Positions 23,511-34,079 of a DNA stretch of 64,000 bases are shown in pieces (positions within the stretch are counted from its first letter, which is position 1; every line of letters begins with the position of its first letter). The position numbers were made by a program, and so were the translations under genes. Source of the DNA: Proteles cristata cristata (lineage: Eukaryota > Chordata > Mammalia > Carnivora > Hyaenidae); NCBI GenBank assembly GCA_017311185.1, contig JAESUZ010000346.1:1178001-1242000 (forward strand), read 5' to 3'. The notes below the pieces were generated by a model. That model worked only from the letters and a program-made list of their open reading frames with translations, had not been told where the DNA came from and did not search any database.

Positions 23511-24832
23511 AAGAAAAGGCACATTCCCAACAGTCTCTACAGCTTGAAACCCAACTGGCTTCACTTCTACCCTGGCCTCGGTAGTCTCGGCGGGGACACA
23601 GGAAAGGTGGTGCAATTTCTGACCGGCAAAGACATAGACACACGTGGAAATAAAAAGGTATCAATGAAACGGACAGTTTGTGAAGTTTATACTTAAAAAT
23701 TTTCTTAAGAATCCATGTGATTTTCCAGGACCACTCATCATAGCACCGAGCCTATGCTGTTCCTTAATAGAAAACGGTCAAAGAGCAAATACTCCAGTTA
23801 ATTTCCCACAGGTATAAATTATGCAAATAGTCATTTATATCTTCATTTACAACGATCAATAAATAAGAGTGCACATTCATACGATTTCTTTTTACAAAGA
23901 CCCCTTTTTACAAAGCGACGGCTCTCTCTATATATATATCCTAAATAGACAAAATAATCCTTGTTCTACAAAAGAACATTTCACTTTTTTTCAATAATTC
24001 TCTTGCGCCCTCAATAAAAACGTCGACATTTGTCCATGAAGCTCTGCCATGACAGAGAAAGAAACTGCAGCGTTGAATCTGTGAGACACACTGCAGACCT
24101 TGAAATAAACACCTGTCGCCATCCAATGGAATGGGCTTGTTGCCAAGTTCAGTCCTCTGTCCCAACGATGTACTGTGGTAGCGAAGAACCATTTTTCTGA
24201 TCCATCTTTGGCTGCAATGCAGGTGATGCAGGCACTATCTTATGGTGCAATTCCAAGCACAAACCCTTCCCTCCCCACCCACCCACAGGTACAGTGCCCC
24301 GTCAGGGACATTCTACCCAAAGGTGCTGCCCTCTGGCTTCAGGGATCCCGTGTTAGAAGACGCACAGCTGGATTCCACTGAGATTTCTCTACCGGTTTAT
24401 TTGGAGTCGGCTAGGGAAAGGGGGTAAAGCTGGGAAGCGTAGAAAGGTTCTGTTTACAGCCCTTTGCTCCCACCACTGAACTTGCGCATTTGGAACAGAT
24501 TTCCCCCGGAAACTGCCTTCGATGCTGACCTAATTCAAGGAGATCAGTTTAGGTCAGGGAGCCCGAGGAAGCAGATCTCCTCCGTTCTCCTCCCAACTTT
24601 GACCCCCACTCTCACAGCCTACACTTTGTTTCACCAAACCCTTCCAGAAGGCACCTTCATCAGGTCCTAAGGCCAGAAGCCATGTTCTAAGCTTTGGATT
24701 TCACTTACGAAATACAGAGATGCATTTATTTTAAGCAAAGAGGTCACTTACTGAGCTTAAAAAAATATCGAACTTGCTAACCTTTGGATTTTTCAACCCA
24801 GGAAGGACTTTTAAAAAGACTTCCCAACTTCT
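23511..24832 (-). other. Unique-looking AT-rich block
   Basis: No repeat recognised. On the minus strand 23800-24050 is AU-rich with 3'-UTR-like wording; candidate distal end of CLMN. Short open frames are not supported. Confidence 0.4.
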
Positions 24833-25062
24833 GGGGCGCCTGGGTGGCTCAGTCGGTTAAGTATCCGACTTCGGCCCAGGTCATGATCTCACGGTTCGTG
24901 AGTTCGAGCCCCGCATCAGGCTCTGTGCTGACAGATAGCTCAGAGCCTGGAGCCTCCTTCAGATTCTGCCTCCCTCTCTCTCTGACCCTCCCCTGCTCAC
25001 GCTCTCTCTCTCTCTCTCTCAGAAATAAATAAAATATTTTAAAAAAAAATTAAAAAAAAAAA
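24833..25062 (+). mobile_element. Feline tRNA-derived SINE
   Basis: Full length with AAAAAGA(C/G)TT(C/T)CCAACTTCTG on both sides. Confidence 0.93.
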
Positions 25063-25650
25063 AAAAGAGTTTCCAACTTCTGACCCAGAGAGGTCAATAA
25101 TTTATTCAAGGTGTCACAGCAGGTGAGCCACAGCCCAGATGTGGGCTCCCTAGTCCTCCTTTGGAATCTCGTCAACTCTCCAGGTTATGGAAATTCCTGG
25201 AGTTTCCTTTCAAGAAGTGGTTCCATCCTTGCCTGACATCTAGGAACACAGGCAATCATGGCTGTTCTTCCTCAGAGCATAGTCTTGCAGAGAACATTCT
25301 ATTGACTTTAGGTGAGGCTGAAAGGAGTGGTAGCTGATGCACATAGAATAAGCCAAAAAGGCATTTCTGTTTTTGCAGTACTACAAAAAATCACAACTTT
25401 TAAACTTAAAACAAAGGAAACGTTAAGTATTCCTATGTCACAGACTGACCAATTATGACTTCATGTCCCTATGTTAACTATGGCCAGCACCGTGAGATGT
25501 AGTTGTTTTTTGAAGGAGAGAGCCCAATTTCCTGCTCTGAAAAGCAGGTGTTGGCAGGTGGAGAGGTGATGAGCTGGGGCAGGATGCAGAGTTAATTGGT
25601 AGTTGAAGTTTCTGAGGGTAGATGCTGAGATTTTACTGCTAGAGGTTCTT
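25063..25650 (-). other. Mostly unidentified, with a MIR remnant
   Basis: 25085-25160 resembles antisense MIR (CAAGGTGTCACAGCAGGTGAGC). The rest shows nothing recognised. Confidence 0.4.
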
Positions 25651-25869
25651 TTTTTAAAAAAATTTTTAATGTTTATTTTTTAGAGAGAGAGAGACAGAGA
25701 GACAGAGCATGAATGGGGGAGGAGCAGAGAGACATAGAATCCGAAGCAGGCTCCAGGCTCTGAGCTAGCTGTCAGCACAGAGCCCGACGCGGAGATCGAA
25801 CTCACGAACTGTGAGATCATGACCCGAGCATAAGTCGGACACTTAACCGACTGAGCCCCCAGGAGCCCC
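25651..25869 (-). mobile_element. Feline tRNA-derived SINE
   Basis: Perfect 16-bp target duplication ACTGCTAGAGGTTCTT on both sides, so a recent insertion. Confidence 0.94.
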
Positions 25870-26882
25870 ACTGCTAGAGGTTCTTTAGAGTCAATCATTT
25901 CGGTTGCAAATTTGCAACCCTAGGCTAAAACATGAATTTGGGGCCTCTCCAGTCATTGTTATGCAAGCATGAAGGGGACACTTAAGTGATTCTGATTCGG
26001 GGTTAGGAGGGGAGTACCTGTGCAGAAACTTGGGGGGGGAAGGAAGGCGGGGCATAGCAACGTGAGTAACCAAGTTCAGTACCTTCCCGACTCTGGGCAT
26101 CTCCACCCACAGCTGCCAACTAGGCCAAAGTCATCAAGAAGCAGAACCCCGTGAGGGTAGAGTTTTATTTTCTAAGCAGTGAAGTCCAGGGTGAAAATCA
26201 GGGTTTGCAAACAAGAGTCCCATGTTCCTGGCCCTTCCCTTCCTGGCTCGGTGACCTTGGTTGCTTTGTTTTGTTTTGTTTCCCCGCCCTAGGCTTTAGC
26301 TTCAGGTCTGAAATGACCTCCCATGGTTGTGCTGAGGGTCCAGTGAGTAATGGGTATACGTGGCTTCAACTTCCTCTTTAAAAGGCTCGGGTTAGATTTG
26401 AGACCCAGCAGCTGGTGGAACGGAAGGCAGCCAGGAGGGGCTGCAGAGCAGCTCTGGTCAATGGAACGTAAGGAAAGAAGGCATCTGCAAAGCTTGGAGA
26501 GGAAGGGGTGCAGTGTAAGGAGCTACTGGACACTTTTCAGCATCAACGGCATACTTGCAAGGAAGCACGATTCCTTCAACATGTGTGTATGCGGGGCCAC
26601 GCCGCACAGAAGATGCTCAGAGGGCTTAATAGTCATCCAGATACCAGCTGACAGAGCAGGGACTCAAACCTAGATCTGGCTGATTCCCAAACCTGCGCAT
26701 TCCCCATCCCACAATACCTCCCGGAGCAGGAGGAGGAGGAGGAAGGGAGTGAGGACTTAAGGAAGATTGTTTCAGCTGGACGGACCCCTGCTGCATGAAA
26801 GCTAGACCTGGCCTCTGGGTTTCGGGAATTTACAAAGTTAGCCGTGGGATCGGCCCACAGATGGTTGAGTTGTGCTTGCATT
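25870..26882 (-). other. Mostly unidentified, with MIR remnants
   Basis: MIR-like wording at 26215-26350 and 26640-26700 (GACAGAGCAGGGACTCAAACC). A (GGA)n run near 26725. Otherwise nothing recognised. Confidence 0.4.
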
Positions 26883-27086
26883 AAAAAATTTTTTAATGTT
26901 TATTTATTTTTGAGAGAGAGAGAGAGTGAACGTGAGGGCAGAAAGAGGGAGACACAGAATCCGAAGCAAGGTCCAGGCTCCGAGCTGTCAGCACAGAGCC
27001 CGACGTGGGGTTTGAACTCATGAACCGTGAGATCATGACCTGAACCGAAGTTGGATACTTAGCTGCCTGAGCCACCCTGGTGTCCC
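26883..27086 (-). mobile_element. Feline tRNA-derived SINE
   Basis: Flanked by a CTGTGCTTG / TTGTGCTTG duplication; head ends GCCACCCTGGTGTCCC. Confidence 0.9.
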
Positions 27087-28356
27087 GAACTGTGCTTGTC
27101 GTTAAGAACGACGTGGTCAAACAGCACAAAATACTGGTTGTGTTTCTGGTTTGTTGATGCGACGGCCCTGGGGGGGCGAGGAACTGCTTGCTTGGTGTGT
27201 TTTCCTCAAGGTTTTCTGAACAAATCACAAATGCAAGCAAGTCCCTCTCCCCGGCTCTGTGGAGCAGGGTGGTGTCTACAGACTCCAGGGCAGGCCGGGG
27301 CGCACAGGGACCCACGGGTCCTCTGCGGGCTCGTGGAGAAGCCAGAGATTCCAAGTCTCTGGGAGCGGCCCAATTACTCACCGCACTCACCTCACGCCCG
27401 AGCTCAGTCCTGTGATCAACGGTGAAGTGATAAGGCCTGAGAGTCACTGTTAAGCAAGGAGGGCCTAACCACATGGAGTCTACACACGACAGAACTGTTA
27501 GACCCGGGGCACAATTCACCCCAAAGCCATGCTTCTCAGGCACCGGGCTCACTTCCAGAAACCGCTGTCCTTCCTCCAGGAAATGCCTGACGAGAGGCGG
27601 GGTCGAAAGACCTGTGGACTCCGCGTCCGGCAAGGAAGCTACGTCCCCTCTCTTGGCTCCCTCACCCGGGCTAACTGTCAAGGCAAAGTCCGTGGCAATG
27701 TTCAGCCAAGACACATGATCGCCCATGCCAGCTCTCAGCCCTCAGCATCTCACCTCGGGTCCTGGACTCTGTCCTGGGAGCAGCCCACTCCCAGCTGGAA
27801 GGGTCAGAGGAATGACCTACTATTGGGTGGGGGGGTCCCGGGGCCCAGCATGTCAAATCTTCCCCCAAAGGCCATTTCAGCAGAGATTATTCAATGTCGG
27901 GGAGAGAGAAAGAACAAACCTGGAGCTGGAGAGCTTTATGTGTTTGCTTCTCGGCAAGAGCATCACCGAGAATGGTCTGAGAAGCCACGCCGGCCTGGAA
28001 TTCCAACACAGCCCACTCTGGGGGCTTTAGGACGTGAAGCTGAGTACAGGCGGCTAATTTGGCAGAGAACCCCCCCTCCCAGGAAGGTCTGTAAGCAGAA
28101 AGACAGGCTGCATCTCAAAATGCCAGTGGGCCTTTGAGTCCCATCGCGTGACCGCACGCCTGCGACAGAACCACAGAGTAGTTCTTACCAAAGAAGCTTT
28201 GATGGATTCCGAGAGTCGGTAAAACACATTCTTCACCTGTTTATGCCCATGTATGTGTGAGAGACTGGCGTCTGAGGTTCTGAGTCCTTGGCAAGGAGGG
28301 AGAGGCAGGATAGCCTCAGCGGCTGGAGGATGTAGTTTCGTAGGAAACATAACTGG
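27087..28356 (-). other. No identified element
   Basis: Unique-looking sequence, probably CLMN 3' UTR. A 277-residue minus-strand open frame here joins SINE sequence to unique sequence and is rejected as a gene. Confidence 0.4.
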
Positions 28357-28548
28357 GCGGGGGTGGGGGGAAGCTGCGTAGGTTGGTCGGTTAAGCATCT
28401 GACTCTAGGTTTCAGCTTAGGTCATGATCTCATGGTTCTGAGCGACGACATGGAGCCTGCTGGGGATTCTCTCTCCTCTTTCTCTGCCCCTCCCCTGCAT
28501 GCACACAGTCTCTCGCTCTCAAAATAAATAAACTAAAAAAAAAACAAA
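28357..28548 (+). mobile_element. Feline SINE, damaged head
   Basis: The head is degraded (AAGCTGCGTAGGTTGGTCGG) but the TTTCAGCTTAGGTCATGATC body and A-rich tail are clear. Flanks share CATAA(C/T)TGGG. Confidence 0.82.
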
Positions 28549-31291
28549 ACACCATAATTGGGAATCAAGATGACTATACTGGGGCCACTAACTAGCAGTG
28601 TGACTAGTCACGTCCCCTTCCTGACCGTCGGTGTTCTTATTGCTTAGATGAAGTGCTAGGCCCCTACGAGGTCCCTAACACTACCGAATATCCTATGACT
28701 TCTAGAGACTGACCAAAGAGGCAGCCTTCTAAGCTGCTCTCGCCTTACAAGGAGCACACACAGGGCGTGGGGTAAAGGGCTGGCGGAACTTGGCTGCACC
28801 CCAGCGAAGAAGAAGCGGTGAGTGTCCCGGTGGCTGTCGTGGGCAGTGACGGTATACTCCCTGCGGGAGCCCCTCTCCCCACAGAGGCCAGGTCTGGCCA
28901 GGACAGGAGGGGAAGCTCACCAAGTTTCGAACAGCCGACTGACATAGAGGACACCCTGTTCGCCGGCAGACATGAGCGTGGACCGACCACCTGCTTCGGA
29001 AAGGCAGGGAGCGTGGTGAGCGGGACCCGGGGACCGTGGGGAGGTGGGACATCCAGATGTCTGGGGGCAAGGGGCAGGTGAGGAGGAAAGGAAGGAGAAT
29101 CACTTCTTTACGGGGCATTTCGCACGCCCTTCATAACCCTCTTCTGGGCCTGGCACAGAATTACGCAAGGGCACTTGGCCGGCCACGGCTCAGCAGACGG
29201 CCACGGCCCGAGCCCCGGCCAGGTTCGTAGGGCGGGTCCACAGGTGAGTGCACAGAACAGCAAGCCACCTAACGATGCCGTGAGAAGGCTCAAGTGGGAT
29301 CTGCGGTTCAAGGCGGCGTGTGGAGCACATGGGTTCCTTTCGTCCCACGTGAGACCCCACGAGAACAAGAGCAAAGGAACAGAGAGGCTCTGCACTCATG
29401 AAGACAGTGGGAGGCACAGGGGATGAGAGGAGGTGAAAGATGCCGACCCATTCGTGGCAGGAGCTGAGCTGCTGGAGCGGAGGGCGGGGCAGAGGACCGG
29501 CCGGCACACCCGGCAGAGGCGGCCAGTCCCGGCTGCAGCCCTACTCCAGAGGGGCGGGGCTACGGCCCACGGACACCAAGCACCGCGAGGCAGGAGCAAT
29601 TCAATGACTCTAAGTACTGACTGTGAAGAGAATGCCCGCCCGCTCAGGACGGGAGCACGCAGGTGCGTGCTAGGATCTCCAGGCACAGCTCTAAGTCTGG
29701 GCACTGCACAAAGACGCTTGGCTAAGGGAATGACTGAGAGTTACAAATCTAGTCCTTGCTCTGCTCCCAAAGTATTGCCCCTGCTCAGGTCTACATCTCC
29801 TGGGGGAAAGGGGCAAAAGATGCCATCTGCCAGCCAAAGCCAAGCGCTCATGGATGGCTTCTGCCTGGTGGGGGCATCCTTCTTGAAGCCATTCATCCAG
29901 AGGGAATGGCTTTTTTTGAAATTATAGGAGGACACTACATCGGTCAGTAGCAGCTCTATTACGTCCCTCTTTGGCAGGCAGGCGAGAAGTGAAGATATCT
30001 CTAAAGAAACACATTAAGCCCCAGAAAAGACCTGCAATTGATAAGTGGAGTCTTCTGATGAAAACTCCCGGTGGCAACACAGAAAAGCCCACCAGTTGAC
30101 AAAGAGCTTCCAGCTCGTTTTCTGATGTGTCGCTCTTCAGTATGAACGGATCCACAGAGCCACCAGATATTTGAAGAAAGCCTATAAAGTGAATGGCAGA
30201 GCCTGTGACTAACCAAAAGGCAGGAAACTTCAAGAAAACAAAGCCAACACAGGGAGCAGGAAAGAGCTTCCCCAGACCTACTAATCATGAACATCCACAG
30301 AGAGAGAAGACCTGCATCCATGAACCAACAACAGGACACTATAAAACGGAAACAAGAGAACAGCAACAAAACGTTCTGGAAGTTAAGCATTTGCCCTTCA
30401 TCATATACACGAGAACATGAGCTGAGTACCTCGCCCTGAAACCAGATCCCCAAAACAAAGAGACTACGAATGGAAAAGATTAAAAATATTTAAGGAGTAT
30501 AGCACAGAAGGTCCAATATTGGACGAACAGGTGGTCCAGAAAGAAAGGATGTGAACCCTTATGAGAAGATTTTAAGAAATTTCCCATGAGAGCCCAGCAC
30601 GAGGTTCATGCTATTGAGGACACACTACCATCAGGACAGCTCGGAACACTAAAAATGAAGGAATCTTGACTGCTTCCTGGGAAATGGGGAGAAACCCAGG
30701 TCACACGTAGAGGCCTGGGCATCCGGATGGGGCCAGAGATCTCAACAACTACACTGGCAGGGGTGGGGGTGGAGAGAGGTATTCTCCACCTGCAATCCCA
30801 TACCCTGGGTACAGGCAGATTCAAGATATTTTAAAGTCTGTACAACCTCAAAATATTTAAATACTGACTTCCCATGATACTTTTCTCAGGAAGTTACTAC
30901 AGAATGTGCGACACCAAAAACAAACAACAAAAACACACAAAAAGATGATCGAATCAAGGGGGAGAATTTGGGCAAGAAAGGCCGTGTAATCACGGTACGC
31001 CACCTGGCCCGGGAGTGAATGGTCTTTATGCACTAACACTGACTAGAGACGCGTGAAACAATATGCTGTGACCACACAAGGAGAGCAAAGTAGCGGGTGG
31101 AGAAGGTGAGACCCCATCTACCGCACTAGCAAGTCAGAGGTGTTTCTGCGTCACGTATAAAAACAAAATACGTGCCAGCGTATTGTGTAGAAATGCAAAG
31201 GCAGATAACCAGATACGGCCCAAAGGGTTGGAAGCATTGCATCTAGGGAGCCAGATTTAGGGACTTGCTGGTTTTCATTAAAAAACGTACA
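28549..31291 (-). other. No identified element; GC-rich then A-rich
   Basis: After a MIR (28555-28690), 28700-29700 is GC-rich with several Sp1-like GGGGCGGGGC boxes, and 29950-30600 is A-rich with repeat-like wording I could not assign. Probably CLMN 3' UTR. Open frames here are not supported. Confidence 0.4.
28555..28690 (+). repeat. MIR fragment
   Basis: GCAGTGTGACTAGTCACGTCCCCTTCC with a following GTGTTCTTATTGCTTAGATGA fits the sense MIR core. Confidence 0.5.
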
Positions 31292-31483
31292 TGGGCTCCT
31301 GGGTGGCTCAGTCGGTGGAGCGTCTGACTTTGGCTCAGGTCATGATCTCACGCTCATGAGTCTGAGCCCCATGTCAGGCTCTGTGCTGACAGCTCTTTGG
31401 ATTCTCGTCTCTCTCTCTCTGCCCCTCCTCCACTTGCGCGCTCTCTCTCTCTCTCTCTCTCTGTCAAAATATAATTTAAAATT
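31292..31483 (+). mobile_element. Feline tRNA-derived SINE
   Basis: Flanked by AAAAAAC(C)GTA(C/T)A on both sides. Lies antisense in the probable CLMN 3' UTR. Confidence 0.88.
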
Positions 31484-32429
31484 TTTTAAAAAACCGTATA
31501 GTATTTGTTTCCTCAAAAACTATGAACATGTATTGCTAAGAATTAAAAATCGATTCTTAGAAAAAAATTAAAAGCCACGGGGTGGTTTGTCTTGAAAGAT
31601 TCTGTATCCACCTTTTATATCCAACTTTCTCTTCCATGTGAGCCTACACTCAAAGGGAGACTTTTTTTTTCCCCCTTTAAAGAAAAAAATCTGTTTACAG
31701 TCAGCCTGAACCAAGTGATTTTTTAGGCATCTCACCAGTGGATGGTTTTAAACAACGTTACACACTCTAATAGGTGAGAGAAGAAACCTGCAGAGATTTT
31801 TCTGAACAAGGTCTAGACCTGTAAAATTCGTGTTTGGATCGGCTCCTCCCTGGCTCCTCCAACATCTAGTTTAGGCAAGGACCACATGGTGCCCAGGATT
31901 ATAAAATACCACACCCTTGATCCTTACTATCTGTACCTCCTAGCTGTCTGCGATGCTGGGGAGCTCATTAATTAGCTCATTTTCCATGACACACTTGGCC
32001 CTCGAGATGGACCCACTCCAAGCTCCTGACAACTTTCAGCTTGGAAGGCTCAGATTCGTTCTAAGAACTAAGGAGGAGAAGAAGCAGGCCGTCGCCGGGA
32101 TGGGACGTTGGAATGTCATCGACTAACACATGCTCTGTAAACTCTTCTGGCCGCTGGAATTCTGTACACTTGAAACCCACTCCCTGAAGGGAGACGGCCT
32201 CTGGCTTGCCGAGAGAGAACCGTGATTTCTGCCTGGGGAACAATGGCTGGCTTGTCACCTACAAGCTGTCCGAGCTATCAAGGGCACTCCAGATGTCACA
32301 GGGGACGAGCGTGAAAGTGAGTGCAGCTTCCTCACGGGAAAAATACGAGAACAAGAGAAAGGTTGTAGCTGGCCCCACATTTTGCTTTTGTCTAAACGAG
32401 GACATTTTTATCTAATCATTTAATCTTTT

Positions 32430-32590
32430 TTTTCCAGGATACTCACGGGCCCGAGACAAGTTCGGTCAAAGAGGGGACGGCTCTGGGCTCGGCATCAGGG
32501 GTCACGAGTGTGCTTACAAGTCTGTTCCTAGCTGCTGTGTGACCTCGGTCAGCCCGCTCTGCCTCTCTGGGTTCAGCAGATGAGAAGCTG
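32430..32590 (+). repeat. MIR fragment
   Basis: CTAGCTGCTGTGTGACCTCGG and CTGCCTCTCTGGGTTCAGCAG match the MIR core in sense. Confidence 0.6.
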
Positions 32591-33254
32591 TCTGAGGACC
32601 TCTCCTGACCTAATTGGCTGTGATTTTTACGAATACCGCTTGGAGAGAGGCGGACCATGGGAGGAGGAAGCAATACCGTGTCACCGGGACCTGTGTCTTG
32701 GCAGGAAACGGGGGGAGAGGGTGGTACAGAGCAGAAGACGGGAGGGTGGGGGGAGGTCTCCTCACAAACTGCCTGTTCTGGTCTACTTATTGGGGTACCT
32801 TTTGGAAAGTCTTCGAGAATCCCATTATGACCGACCAGTAAGGACGCCTGTGCTGAGACCATATGCAGGGGCTGGTGTGCACGGAGGGCAGAAGCCTGCC
32901 GGACCCCTTCCAGCCCTGACAGCAGCCGGAACTGATTCCGAGCCCAGCAATTCCTGCGCTCCTCCTCGGGCTGTTGAAGAGCTCACCGCAGTGCCCCGTG
33001 GGGCCTCGGAGATGGGCACAGAGGCCTCGGGAGCTGTCCTGGGTGCTGGGGGCGCTGTCCAGGCAGAGTGGGAGGGATGCCGGGCCCCGCCCCGTGTCGC
33101 CTGAGCTCGGCGATTAATGTACCGTCTAGACTCTCCCCTGCTATGAACTCATTTGAAAGAGGGTTCTGTTGGTGGGAAATATTCGAAAATCACAGCTTTA
33201 ACCTTAATTCAATCAACACAAAACTGAATTGACACCTCTGTCCCCAACCAAAAA

Positions 33255-33269
33255 AGAAAGAAAGAAGGA

Positions 33270-33325
<56 letters not shown>

Positions 33326-33335
33326 AAAAGAAAAC
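33255..33335 (+). repeat. (GAAA)n microsatellite
   Basis: About 19 tetranucleotide units, nearly pure. In the CLMN transcript it would be a (UUUC)n tract about 600 nt past the stop. Confidence 0.95.
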
Positions 33336-33889
33336 AGAGAGGGCATTACAGCTCGCCTCCCAGCCCTCACTCTCCTCCTTGAGGTTGCCTCTCCGGGGTG
33401 TGCGGCCCAGACGGAACCAACCACCAGACCCCAACAGGTGCACGGACACCCGGCCCCTTGCCTCAAAGCCCAGCTCTGGGAGGCACACGCCGCAGTTTTC
33501 TTCCCAGTGGAGGCTCTGCGTGTGGGGCACCCCCTACCAGCCCCATCAGGACGACCCTCCTCTCAGAGGCCAGTAACTCAAGTCCATCCTGGGCCTCAAA
33601 AACCGACACGCGGGACGAGCCAGGACCCAGGCGATGGGTAAATATTAACAAGGACGCTTCATACCTGACAGAGCAAGGCACACAGGAACACACTCTGCCT
33701 AAGGATCCGGCCAAACAGACACCTGAGTTTCGAGGACGCAGCGGAAGAGAAGAGCATGCTTAGGACTTACAGGCGAGAAGGGAACCAGCAGAGGCAGCAG
33801 CGGGGAGGCCGTCCGCAGAGCGCCCCATCCAGACCCCAGCGAAAGGGAAGTGAGAAGGGCTCCCGCCCCCCGGTCAGGAGCCTGTCGTT

Positions 33890-33895
33890 TTTATT
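33890..33895 (-). promoter_or_regulatory. AATAAA hexamer just after CLMN stop
   Basis: A canonical poly(A) hexamer on the minus strand, 15 nt past the stop codon. Use here would give an extremely short 3' UTR. No strong downstream U/GU element is obvious, so it is probably not a main site. Confidence 0.3.
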
Positions 33896-33910
33896 ATGCA
33901 GACACGCGCA

Positions 33911-34079
33911 TCAGAATCTGGTGACGTCCAGCTGGGGGAAGAGCAGGAGGCAGTAAACCAGGAGCCAGAGGAAGAGAATAAAATACATCATATCCGGCTG
34001 CTGGACAAACTGTGTCAGAGAGTCGCTCCTTGGGCTCCGGCTCTTCTGCAACATGGCTTCGCCAGAGTCGTTGGCCTTC
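33911..34079 (-). CDS. CLMN: CLMN exon 13, membrane anchor and stop
   Basis: The terminal coding exon. After CTGCAG it encodes [13 protein letters not shown], an Arg/Ser-rich stretch, LTQFVQQPD, and then a strongly hydrophobic run [18 protein letters not shown], followed by PQLDVTRF and a TGA stop at 33913-33911. The hydrophobic run of about 20 residues ending five residues from the C-terminus is a tail-anchor type transmembrane segment, as in human calmin. The exon continues into the 3' UTR. An AATAAA on the minus strand occurs at 33890-33895, only 15 nt after the stop. Confidence 0.96.

Larger units (their letters stand above)
24396..26169 (-). promoter_or_regulatory. Cluster of candidate CLMN poly(A) signals
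   Basis: AATAAA occurs on the minus strand at 26164-26169, 25101-25106, 24725-24730 and 24396-24401. None is part of a SINE tail. This is consistent with, but does not prove, alternative polyadenylation at the distal end of the CLMN 3' UTR. Confidence 0.3.
23800..33910 (-). other. CLMN: Probable CLMN 3' UTR (end uncertain)
   Basis: Sequence after the CLMN stop. From memory, human CLMN mRNA is far longer than its 3-kb coding part, so a 3' UTR of many kilobases is expected. No other gene or intact open frame was recognised here. It holds feline SINEs at 24833, 25651, 26883, 28357 and 31292, a (GAAA)n tract, and several MIR pieces. Minus-strand AATAAA hexamers occur at 33890, 26164, 25101, 24725 and 24396. 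An AT-rich stretch at 23800-23960 reads like a 3'-UTR end on the minus strand. The distal boundary is a guess; a further candidate signal lies at 19047-19058. Confidence 0.35.

Noticed and set aside
26893..27726. 277-residue minus-strand open frame
   Set aside because: Runs from unique sequence into a SINE; no recognisable domain.
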